Assembly (NCBI GenBank): GCA_012523655.1
Contig: JAAYTV010000354.1
Coordinates: 1-7,858 of the forward strand
Origin: a bacterium
GTDB taxonomy: Bacteria; Zhuqueibacterota; Zhuqueibacteria; Residuimicrobiales; Residuimicrobiaceae
Direction of reading: 5' to 3'
DNA: 7,858 nt
In this document: in pieces, positions 1 to 7,858 of the stretch
Numbering within the stretch: the stretch's first letter is position 1
How the letters are laid out: the number at the start of each line of letters is the position of its first letter
The notes under the pieces: generated by a model
What the model was told of the DNA's origin: nothing
Databases searched by the model: none
Seen by the model: the letters and a program-made list of their open reading frames with translations, nothing else
Translations under genes and position numbers: made by a program

Positions 1-824
1 CGCAGGGCGTGTCCCTTGATTGGGCGATGTTCGGACAGCGGCACGTCATCCTGCCAATAAGAGCCGTCATACTCCGCCTCCGGGGTTTGATGCTCACGGG
101 CGAAAAAGTGAATACCGCGGTTCTCGATGAAAAAGCGCGCCAGATCAAAATAGCGCTGGTGACCGGTCACGCGCCACAGTTTAATCAGCGCCAGTTCGAT
201 CTCCGGATGGCCGGGATACCCCATTCGTTGCCCAGGCCCTGGTCCAAACACCGAACAGATATAATCGGCAAAACGGGTTGCTGTGCGCAACAGCGTGCGC
301 TTGCCGGTGGCCTGATAATGGGCCACAGCCGCCTCGAAAAGATGGCCGGCGCAATAGAGCTCGTGATTATCGCGCAAATTAGTCCAGCGCTTGTCCGGCT
401 CGTTGACCGTGTAATAGGTGTTGAGATAACCGTCTTTCTGCTGAGCGGCCGCGATCCGGCGAATGATGGCATCGATCTTTTTATCCAGCGCGGCATCGGG
501 ATGGGTGGCCAGTGAATAGGAAGCGGCCTCCAGAGCCTTGTAGAGGTCGGAATCCATGTAAACCGGCCCGTTATAGCCTTTTCGCTTGCCGCCGGCCGCC
601 AAGTCGAAATTGATCAGGTTGCCCGACTTGTCCAGCATTTCCAGATTGATGGGAATGGAAACCGTGCGGTTGATCTCCTGTCGCGGCGCCCAGAATGCAT
701 CCTCGATTTGCACCTGGGTGAAGGGCACAGAGGACAGCTTGAGCAGCGGGGCTTCTGCCGCCGGCAGCAGAGAGGCGAAAAAAATAATCCCCACGCAGCA
801 GAGAAAGGGATGTGCTTGAACCAT
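1..824 (-). CDS. Secreted GH127-type beta-L-arabinofuranosidase, N-terminal part (3' end outside window)
   Basis: Glycoside hydrolase that probably removes beta-L-arabinofuranosyl residues from plant glycans or hydroxyproline-linked arabinans; its exact specificity cannot be read here. I translated 274 codons from ATG at 824, uninterrupted to the window edge. Residues 1 to about 25 form a signal peptide: a hydrophobic core at about 7-20, then PAAEA, with cleavage near 22-25, so export is expected. The mature part matches the DUF1680/GH127 fold: DAFWAPR (42-48), MDSDLYKALEAASY (90-103), QQKDGYLNTYYT (128-139), NHELYCAGHLFEA (153-165), GYPGHPEIELALIKLWRVTG (202-221) and an RPIKGHAL stretch (267-274). 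GH127 proteins are usually about 600-700 residues, so more than half is missing, including the family's catalytic Glu and zinc-binding Cys residues. An AGAAAGG ribosome site lies 9 bases before the ATG. The gene follows the URO-D-like gene on the same strand by 111 bases with no obvious terminator between them. GH146 and other DUF1680 relatives are alternatives. Confidence 0.88.
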   Translation of the reverse strand, partial: MVQAHPFLCCVGIIFFASLLPAAEAPLLKLSSVPFTQVQIEDAFWAPRQEINRTVSIPINLEMLDKSGNLINFDLAAGGKRKGYNGPVYMDSDLYKALEAASYSLATHPDAALDKKIDAIIRRIAAAQQKDGYLNTYYTVNEPDKRWTNLRDNHELYCAGHLFEAAVAHYQATGKRTLLRTATRFADYICSVFGPGPGQRMGYPGHPEIELALIKLWRVTGHQRYFDLARFFIENRGIHFFAREHQTPEAEYDGSYWQDDVPLSEHRPIKGHAL

Positions 825-935
825 GCGGATTGCCTTTCTTATCTTTTACCTGTAAACAGGAACATGCGATCGGTCATTGGGCCTGGCTCACTCTGCGAGC
901 GACGGCCGAGCGGCGGCAAGGAAAAAGATCGTACC
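825..935 (-). other. Intergenic gap, URO-D-like gene to GH127 gene
   Basis: This 111-base spacer separates two co-directional minus-strand genes. I see no ORF with coding character and no hairpin followed by a T-run, so read-through from the upstream gene is possible. It contains the dyad listed at 849-860. On the minus strand its end carries the GH127 ribosome site (AGAAAGG). No -10/-35 pair stands out. Confidence 0.6.
849..860. promoter_or_regulatory. 12-bp dyad upstream of GH127 gene, possible operator
   Basis: CCTGT-AA-ACAGG is an exact inverted repeat with a 2-base centre. A second overlapping dyad (TTTAC-CT-GTAAA) shares its left half. It lies 25 bases before the GH127 start codon, where an operator for a sugar-responsive repressor would fit. 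The stem is too short and the loop too small for a stable RNA hairpin, so a protein-binding site is likelier than a terminator. No regulator gene is present in the window; chance remains a real alternative. Confidence 0.3.
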
Positions 936-1985
936 TCAAACCGCGCCGAAATCCCAGACGGTTTCCAACATCGCGCGGTAATTCTCCGGCCGGACATAAT
1001 TGGGAACCGTGTTGCCGGAACCCACACAATAACCTCCTCCCGGGCCGACCACATCGATCAGCCGCTTGGTTTCAGCAGCCACGGCTTTCGCTGTGCCGCG
1101 CGCCAGCAGATCCACGTCCACATTGCCGATGAGCGCCAAGCGATCCCCATAGCGCTGCTTTACTTCGACGATATCCCAGGCCTTGGGCTCGATGGGCTGC
1201 AGCGCCGTAATGCCGGTGGCCAACAACGCCTCCATCACCTCCCACATTTTGCCGTCGCTGTGATAAATGAAAGGAAGACTGCGTTGCGCGCATAATCGGC
1301 CGATTTTTTTCATCCAGGGAAATAAATATTTATGAAATACAGCGGGCGCTGCCATGAGACCGGTCTGATAGGCGATATCATCGCTGTAAAACAAACCGCC
1401 GACTACATCGAACTGGGCCATGCGTTCAAAGAGCGCATAGACGATGGCGCCGATGCGCTCGAATACCGCCCCCACTAATTCCTCATTCTCCATGCATGCA
1501 AAACAAAAGGTCTCGAATCCCATGAACTCCCAGGTAAAAGTAAAAATATCGCCGTACTGGCCGATGACCCGCATTCCCGGCGGCAGCAACCGCTCGGCTT
1601 GTTCAAATATAAGAAACAGGTCATCCTGCACGCTGGGAAATTGGAATCGTTCATAAGCTTCCCAAGTCGATATAATCCCCTTGCCCTCACTGCCCCATTT
1701 GCGCGCCTTGTCCTGCCCGCTGGCTTCGCTGTGACGAAAGCCACCGGCTGGAACCAGGCCGGCCGGATTCATATCGATGCTCGGTGACAGCTTGATATAA
1801 TCATAACCGGCGCAGCGAAAAAAATCGATCCGATCCTCCAGAGTGATGACCGGCCGGCCGAGAAAATGCCCCATGATTGCTTCATCGATGCCCAATTCCA
1901 TGATCGGAATACGATCCGCCTTTTGACGCAACAGCGTTTTTCTCAGCCGTTCAAAGTCCGGCTGATAAGGGGCAAATCGAGGCAT
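936..1985 (-). CDS. Uroporphyrinogen decarboxylase (URO-D) superfamily protein, not HemE
   Basis: This is a 349-residue TIM-barrel protein of the URO-D superfamily, which includes HemE and the MtaA/CmuA-type corrinoid methyltransferases. Supporting stretches are ADRIPIMELG (24-33), GYDYIKLSP (60-68), an acidic SDDIAYQTG segment (201-209), PFIYHSDGKMWEVMEALLATGITALQPIEP (238-267), RLALIGNVDVDLLARGT (282-298) and GGYCVGSGNTVPNYV (317-331). The N-terminal arginine-rich substrate loop of true HemE (RQAGR type) is absent, so haem synthesis is unlikely. The His-x-Cys zinc motif of MtaA-type methyltransferases is also not seen: the aligned spot reads H242-S-D244-G. The substrate is therefore unknown; demethylation or decarboxylation of a small aromatic or sugar-derived compound is inference. 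The ATG at 1985 was chosen because AAGGAG sits 5 bases upstream; an in-frame TTG at 2003 would add six residues but lies beyond that ribosome site. No signal peptide, so cytoplasmic. Downstream is the GH127 gene on the same strand. Confidence 0.87.
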   Translation of the reverse strand: MPRFAPYQPDFERLRKTLLRQKADRIPIMELGIDEAIMGHFLGRPVITLEDRIDFFRCAGYDYIKLSPSIDMNPAGLVPAGGFRHSEASGQDKARKWGSEGKGIISTWEAYERFQFPSVQDDLFLIFEQAERLLPPGMRVIGQYGDIFTFTWEFMGFETFCFACMENEELVGAVFERIGAIVYALFERMAQFDVVGGLFYSDDIAYQTGLMAAPAVFHKYLFPWMKKIGRLCAQRSLPFIYHSDGKMWEVMEALLATGITALQPIEPKAWDIVEVKQRYGDRLALIGNVDVDLLARGTAKAVAAETKRLIDVVGPGGGYCVGSGNTVPNYVRPENYRAMLETVWDFGAV

Positions 1986-1990
1986 ACCGT

Positions 1991-1996
1991 CTCCTT
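1991..1996 (-). promoter_or_regulatory. Ribosome binding site fixing the URO-D-like start
   Basis: AAGGAG followed by the 5-base spacer ACGGT and ATG at 1985. This strong site decides in favour of 1985 over the in-frame TTG at 2003, which lies upstream of it. Confidence 0.75.
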
Positions 1997-2025
1997 TCTG
2001 CAAGCGCTCAAAAAGAACGCTTTAA

Positions 2026-2052
2026 ATTATACAATTCCAGCGCCAGAAGCAA
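2026..2052 (-). promoter_or_regulatory. Candidate promoter of URO-D-like gene
   Basis: On the minus strand a perfect TATAAT (2031 to 2026) sits 40 bases before the ATG at 1985. A TTGCTT hexamer (2052 to 2047) lies 15 bases further upstream. The -35 match is partial and the spacer shorter than the usual 17, so only the -10 element is strong. The inferred leader is about 30-35 bases. If real, the URO-D-like and GH127 genes can be transcribed independently of mazG and the FAH-family gene. Confidence 0.45.
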
Positions 2053-2169
2053 GGAAAAGGGCCGTGTCTCGCGCTTCGACCGCAAGGCTTTGACTCTCTC
2101 CGGCCGATGTGTAAAGGAGGCAAGACTGAATGTGGAGAAAAGGAGGAAGGAGACGACCAATGCATGTCC

Positions 2170-2301
2170 GCAGAACCAGGGTCTTTGCCTTGATCCATAA
2201 AACCGACTGAAGCAAAAGCCGGCCGCAGATCATGTCCGATCTGCTCTTCGACCATCCCAGCCCAGCGCCGACTGCAGAACAGGGGTCTCGGCCTGCCTTG
2301 A
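2170..2301. repeat. Imperfect direct repeat pair in the gap (2170-2193 and 2274-2301)
   Basis: Copy one begins GCAGAACCAGGGTCT and copy two GCAGAACAGGGGTCT, with 13 of 15 bases identical. Both continue to GCCTTGA, with six extra bases before it in copy two. The offset is 104 bases. A second shared word flanks them: CCGACTGAAG at 2203 and CCGACTGCAG at 2268 (9 of 10 identical). No transposase or terminal inverted repeats accompany them, so an insertion sequence is not supported. Confidence 0.4.
2225..2244. other. Perfect 7-bp-stem hairpin in the gap
   Basis: GCAGATC and GATCTGC are exact reverse complements around the 6-base loop ATGTCC. Read on the minus strand it lies 177 bases past the FAH-family stop and is followed by GGCCGGC and then TTTT, so the U-tract is short and displaced. 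That makes a standard intrinsic terminator doubtful. A transcript-end stabiliser, an operator or part of a small RNA are alternatives. Confidence 0.4.
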
Positions 2302-2420
2302 GATGATAACGAACCCGACTCTCCTCCATTACAACGGTTTACGGCGGCAAAGGCCTATTGAAAACGCATCTTTTCACCCCCATCGCCGGTCGTTACATCG
2401 GGTTGAAAAGGTGCCACCCG

Positions 2421-3332
2421 CTAGGGAAGCGCAGGTATCTCGCGCACAGTGTTCACCAGAGTGCCGATCCCCTCGCTGGTGGCTTCGATGACGTCGCCGG
2501 CTGCGATGGGCAGCGTGCCTTCGGGTGTGCCGGTGCAGATAATATCGCCCGGCTCCAGAGTGATGCATTGTGAGATGTAGCTGATGAGCGTCGGAATCTT
2601 GAACACCATATCTCCGGTGTTGGCTTTTTGTCTGGTCTCGCCGTTGACCTTGAGTTCCATCTCCAGATTATGCGGGTCCGGCGTTGCATCCGCAGGCAGC
2701 AGGTACGGGCCCATGGGACAAAACGTGTCCATGACTTTGGACAGAGTCCAGGGCTTGCCGGTTTTAATATCCTGTATTTGCATTGCGCGGGCGGTGACGT
2801 CGTTGGCAATGGTGTAACCCGCGACATAATCCATGGCTTTATCCTCCGTCACCCGTCGCGCTTTGCGCCCCATCACCACCGCCAGCTCCAGCTCGTGATC
2901 CACCCGGCCGATGCCGGCTGGAATCTCCACCACCCCCTGATGCGGCAAAAGGCTGGAGGGCAGCTTGGCAAAAAACATGGGCTTGTCCGGTACCTGGCTT
3001 TTCCACTCTTTGGCATGGGCCGCATAGTTGCGTCCCAGACAGATGATCTTAGACGGTCGCGAGATCGGCACCTGCACGACAAAATCGTTCTCCAGCCTAA
3101 GATCTTTGATCGGCCGGAACCCTTTCACTGTATCCAGGACCTCCACCAACGTTTCATCGGAAAAATAATCCAGCTCGACCATCAGCTGCAAAAACGGCAG
3201 ATCCGGCGCTTGTTTAAAATTTTTGTATTCGATATAATAACGCCAGATCTGTGAAAAGTTGTATCTTCCTTCAGGCGTCTCTACGCCGATGCGGGGTTCG
3301 CCCTTAGCCGTCGTATAGGCAAAAGCTTTCAT
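2421..3332 (-). CDS. Fumarylacetoacetate hydrolase (FAH) family protein
   Basis: This 303-residue cytoplasmic enzyme belongs to the metal-dependent FAH superfamily (acylpyruvases, oxaloacetate decarboxylases, 2-hydroxyhepta-2,4-dienedioate isomerases, keto-deoxy-sugar-acid dehydratases). The N-terminal third is a variable extra domain. The catalytic domain starts at about residue 92 with KIICLGRNYAAHAKEW (95-110). Metal ligands are visible as the E147-x-E149 pair in DHELELAVVMG and D178 in ANDVTARAMQ. Further hallmarks are MDTFCPMGPYL (201-211), GDMVFKIPTLISYISQ (240-255) and LEPGDIICTGTPEGT (259-273). All expected catalytic-domain elements are present and the length is normal, so it should be active; the substrate cannot be assigned. 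The ATG at 3332 is preceded by AGGAG, which overlaps the mazG stop codon, giving an 8-base-spaced coupled pair. Upstream extension of the frame would run into mazG and is rejected. Confidence 0.92.
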   Translation of the reverse strand: MKAFAYTTAKGEPRIGVETPEGRYNFSQIWRYYIEYKNFKQAPDLPFLQLMVELDYFSDETLVEVLDTVKGFRPIKDLRLENDFVVQVPISRPSKIICLGRNYAAHAKEWKSQVPDKPMFFAKLPSSLLPHQGVVEIPAGIGRVDHELELAVVMGRKARRVTEDKAMDYVAGYTIANDVTARAMQIQDIKTGKPWTLSKVMDTFCPMGPYLLPADATPDPHNLEMELKVNGETRQKANTGDMVFKIPTLISYISQCITLEPGDIICTGTPEGTLPIAAGDVIEATSEGIGTLVNTVREIPALP

Positions 3333-3340
3333 AAGCGCTC

Positions 3341-4129
3341 CTATTTCTGCTTTTCCTGTAGTTTTATTGCATCCCATGCCGCATCCAACTCAGCCAGGTC
3401 CGCTTGGGCCATGGACTGCCCGCGGCGGCGGAATTCATCCTCTACCTGGTTGAACCGGCGGGTAAATTTTTCAATCGTGCGGCGCAGTGCGTCTTCGGGA
3501 TTGATCCGTAAAAACCGGGACACATTGACAATGGAGAACAGCAGATCGCCCAATTCTTCCTCCATCTGATCAGGCAGGCCGCCGTCCACCGCTTCACGCA
3601 ACTCGGCGATCTCCTCTTGAATCTTTTCCCACACCGGCGTCACCTCCGGCCAATCAAAGCCCACGGTCGCGGCTTTGTTCTGAATGCGATAAGCGCGCAG
3701 CAGAGCCGGCAATTCCCGCGGCACGCCGCTGATGGCCGAGCGCTTGCCCTCCTTTTTCATCTTGGTCTGTTCCCAATGAACGACCTGCTCATCCGCCGTC
3801 TTGATCTCCACATCCCCGAACACATGCGGATGACGGCGGATGAGCTTGTCGATGATACTGCGCACCACCTCCTCCATGGTAAAGACGCCCGCTTCAGCGG
3901 CTATCTGCGCGTGAAAGACGATCTGCAGCAGCAGATCCCCCAGCTCGCCCGGCAGTTCTTCCAGCCGGCCTTCATCGATGGTTTCAATGACTTCATAGGT
4001 CTCTTCAAGCAGATGTTGCCGCAACGAAAAATGGGTCTGCTCGCGATCCCAAGGACAGCCGTTCTCACTGCGCAAGGTGGCCATGATTTCCAACAGCCGG
4101 GAAAGCGCCGTGTCGATGGTTTTAGACAA
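3341..4129 (-). CDS. mazG: MazG nucleoside triphosphate pyrophosphohydrolase
   Basis: Hydrolyses (d)NTPs to monophosphates and pyrophosphate, clearing abnormal nucleotides and, in E. coli, affecting ppGpp-linked stress. The protein has two tandem MazG domains, each with the all-alpha metal-binding signature. Domain one has E42-E43-x-x-E46 in LLEETYEVIE and E62-x-x-D65 in GELGDLLLQ. Domain two has E172-E173-x-x-E176 in QEEIAELREA and E192-x-x-D195 in EELGDLLFS. The N-terminal NGCPWDREQTH (23-33) and the mid-region IQNKAATVGFDWP (149-161) are family hallmarks. At 262 residues it matches E. coli MazG (263). The start is uncertain: TTG at 4129 has a perfect AGGAGG 4 bases upstream, whereas the in-frame ATG at 4144 has no ribosome site. 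The frame stays open to 4309 but that extension looks non-coding. Its TAG stop overlaps the ribosome site of the FAH-family gene. It is divergent from metH. Confidence 0.93.
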   Translation of the reverse strand: MSKTIDTALSRLLEIMATLRSENGCPWDREQTHFSLRQHLLEETYEVIETIDEGRLEELPGELGDLLLQIVFHAQIAAEAGVFTMEEVVRSIIDKLIRRHPHVFGDVEIKTADEQVVHWEQTKMKKEGKRSAISGVPRELPALLRAYRIQNKAATVGFDWPEVTPVWEKIQEEIAELREAVDGGLPDQMEEELGDLLFSIVNVSRFLRINPEDALRRTIEKFTRRFNQVEDEFRRRGQSMAQADLAELDAAWDAIKLQEKQK

Positions 4130-4133
4130 TAAT

Positions 4134-4139
4134 CCTCCT
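4134..4139 (-). promoter_or_regulatory. Consensus Shine-Dalgarno deciding the mazG start
   Basis: A perfect AGGAGG lies 4 bases upstream of TTG 4129. It falls inside what would be codons 2-4 of the alternative ATG start at 4144. This favours TTG initiation, although the spacer is slightly short. Confidence 0.55.
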
Positions 4140-4208
4140 GTCATGGATAAAATCAGGCATATGTTAGGACAGACGAAGGAAAAAACCAAGCTTTTTTTAT
4201 GTTGAAGC

Positions 4209-4250
4209 GGCCCAAGCCCTGAAGCGCAGGCAAGCGGTTCACCCAGGGCC
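4209..4250 (+). other. Predicted hairpin(s) in the metH leader
   Basis: GCCCTG (4216-4221) pairs exactly with CAGGGC (4244-4249) around a 22-base loop. GGCCC (4209-4213) can alternatively pair with GGGCC (4246-4250), so two exclusive stems share the same 3' arm. It lies about 77 bases before the metH start. I do not see the conserved boxes of cobalamin, SAM-I or SAH riboswitches. Mutually exclusive pairing would suit a regulatory leader, but only if transcription starts upstream of 4209. Confidence 0.3.
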
Positions 4251-4281
4251 TCGCCGGACAGAATACGTTTCTCTGGAAATA

Positions 4282-4310
4282 AAATAATCATTATATTCTT
4301 GGTATTCAAT
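4282..4310. promoter_or_regulatory. AT-rich core of the divergent mazG/metH region
   Basis: In this GC-rich sequence a short AT-rich island carries TATATT on the plus strand (4292-4297) and a perfect TATAAT on the minus strand (4295 to 4290). Either could be a -10 element, for metH and mazG respectively. No good -35 hexamer is found at 16-18 bases for either direction. A metH transcript from here would have a leader of about 25 bases and would exclude the hairpin at 4209-4250; a mazG transcript would have a leader of about 150 bases that includes it in antisense. Confidence 0.3.
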
Positions 4311-4326
4311 TGATCATGAGGCTTGA

Positions 4327-7725
<3,399 letters not shown>

Positions 7726-7810
7726 CGGCAGCGATTACGTGCTGTATCGGCATCGGTTTGCAGGCGCGCGACAGAGTGAACTGATGCGAGGGATTGATCA
7801 GGAGATAAAA
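7726..7810 (+). other. Intergenic gap, metH to rubredoxin
   Basis: This 85-base spacer has no hairpin plus T-run, so I see no intrinsic terminator. The best short dyad (CAGC...GCTG, 4 bp) is too weak to matter. It ends in the rubredoxin ribosome site AGGAG. Confidence 0.55.
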
Positions 7811-7858
7811 ATGGATAAAATGATCTGCACCAATTGCGGGTATGTGTACGATCCAAAG
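7811..7858 (+). CDS. Rubredoxin, first 16 codons (3' end outside window)
   Basis: Small iron protein that carries single electrons using one Fe bound by four cysteines. The visible residues include C6-T-N-C9-G-Y-V-Y-D-P, the first CxxCGYxYDP iron-binding knuckle typical of rubredoxins; the second cysteine pair lies beyond the edge. AGGAG (7800-7804) with a 6-base spacer supports ATG 7811. An in-frame ATG at 7784 would add nine residues and an unusual N-terminus, so it is less likely. It lies 85 bases after metH on the same strand with no clear terminator between, so co-transcription is possible. A rubredoxin domain at the start of a larger protein (rubrerythrin-like or a fusion) cannot be excluded from this fragment. 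Confidence 0.85.
   Translation, partial: MDKMICTNCGYVYDPK

Larger units (their letters stand above)
1986..2420. other. 435-base gene-free gap with hairpin and imperfect repeat
   Basis: This gap lies between the stop of the FAH-family gene and the start of the URO-D-like gene, long for an otherwise compact cluster. Short ORFs exist on both strands (up to about 100 codons, for example minus strand 2329-2027), but none shows a recognisable domain or protein-like composition. A 16-codon plus-strand ORF at 2160 follows an AGGAGG-rich stretch, probably by chance. The gap holds the URO-D promoter candidate, the hairpin at 2225-2244 and the repeat pair at 2170-2193 and 2274-2301. It could be a decayed gene, a structured leader or RNA, or an insertion scar; the sequence alone does not decide. 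Confidence 0.6.

Noticed and set aside
9..515. 168-codon plus-strand open frame near the left edge
   Set aside because: Antisense to the GH127 gene, which has strong family motifs over the same stretch.
2160..2210. 16-codon plus-strand ORF behind an AGGAGG-rich stretch
   Set aside because: Very short, no recognisable peptide type, opposite in direction to the flanking genes; the purine-rich run is probably fortuitous.
2027..2329. 100-codon minus-strand open frame in the gap upstream of the URO-D-like gene
   Set aside because: It has a GGAGG-like sequence only inside its first codons, no domain, and overlaps the promoter candidate and the hairpin. Non-coding is more likely, though a decayed gene is not excluded.
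2400..2420. Intrinsic terminator right after the FAH-family gene
   Set aside because: The best stem on the minus strand (CGGGT/ACCCG) is 5 bp with a 12-base loop and is not followed by a T-run.
2628..3254. 208-codon plus-strand open frame over the FAH-family gene
   Set aside because: Antisense shadow of a gene with intact catalytic motifs; His/Arg-rich with no family resemblance.
3617..4132. 171-codon plus-strand open frame over mazG
   Set aside because: Antisense shadow of mazG; composition is not protein-like and no family is recognised.
4145..4326. Cobalamin, SAM or SAH riboswitch upstream of metH
   Set aside because: None of the conserved boxes that I can recognise is present; only generic stems are seen.

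Overview
The window looks like a stretch of chromosome from a GC-rich, Gram-negative-type heterotrophic bacterium. It carries metabolic and housekeeping genes, with no phage, IS, CRISPR or RNA-gene signal. The mix is a secreted GH127-type glycosidase, a URO-D superfamily protein that is not HemE, a full-length cobalamin methionine synthase with its reactivation domain, and a rubredoxin. This would suit an anaerobic or facultative polysaccharide degrader (for example an FCB-group or KSB1/Calditrichota-like lineage), but that placement is inference from gene content only.

Layout. Four genes lie on the minus strand and read right to left. First is mazG, a two-domain NTP pyrophosphohydrolase (start 4129 or 4144, stop 3341). 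Eight bases later comes a fumarylacetoacetate hydrolase (FAH) family gene (3332 to 2421), almost certainly translationally coupled to mazG. A gene-free gap of about 435 bases follows (1986-2420). It holds a perfect 7-bp-stem hairpin, an imperfect repeat and a good -10 box. Then comes a URO-D superfamily gene (1985 to 936), and after 111 bases a secreted GH127-type beta-L-arabinofuranosidase. The GH127 gene begins at 824 and runs off the left edge.

On the plus strand, divergent from mazG across a region of just under 200 bases, is metH (4327-7725, 1132 residues). It has all four modules: homocysteine, folate, cobalamin and AdoMet/activation. After 85 bases a rubredoxin gene starts at 7811 and is cut by the right edge after 16 codons.

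How they may work together. MetH makes methionine from homocysteine and needs low-potential electrons to rescue oxidised cobalamin; the adjacent rubredoxin is a possible but unproven electron carrier. MazG removes aberrant NTPs. The FAH-family and URO-D-like proteins next to an arabinofuranosidase could belong to catabolism of plant-derived sugars or methylated compounds, but neither substrate can be read from the sequence. I found no convincing novel multi-gene system. The most useful leads are the atypical URO-D protein, the structured gap at 1986-2420, the metH leader and the likely TTG start of mazG.
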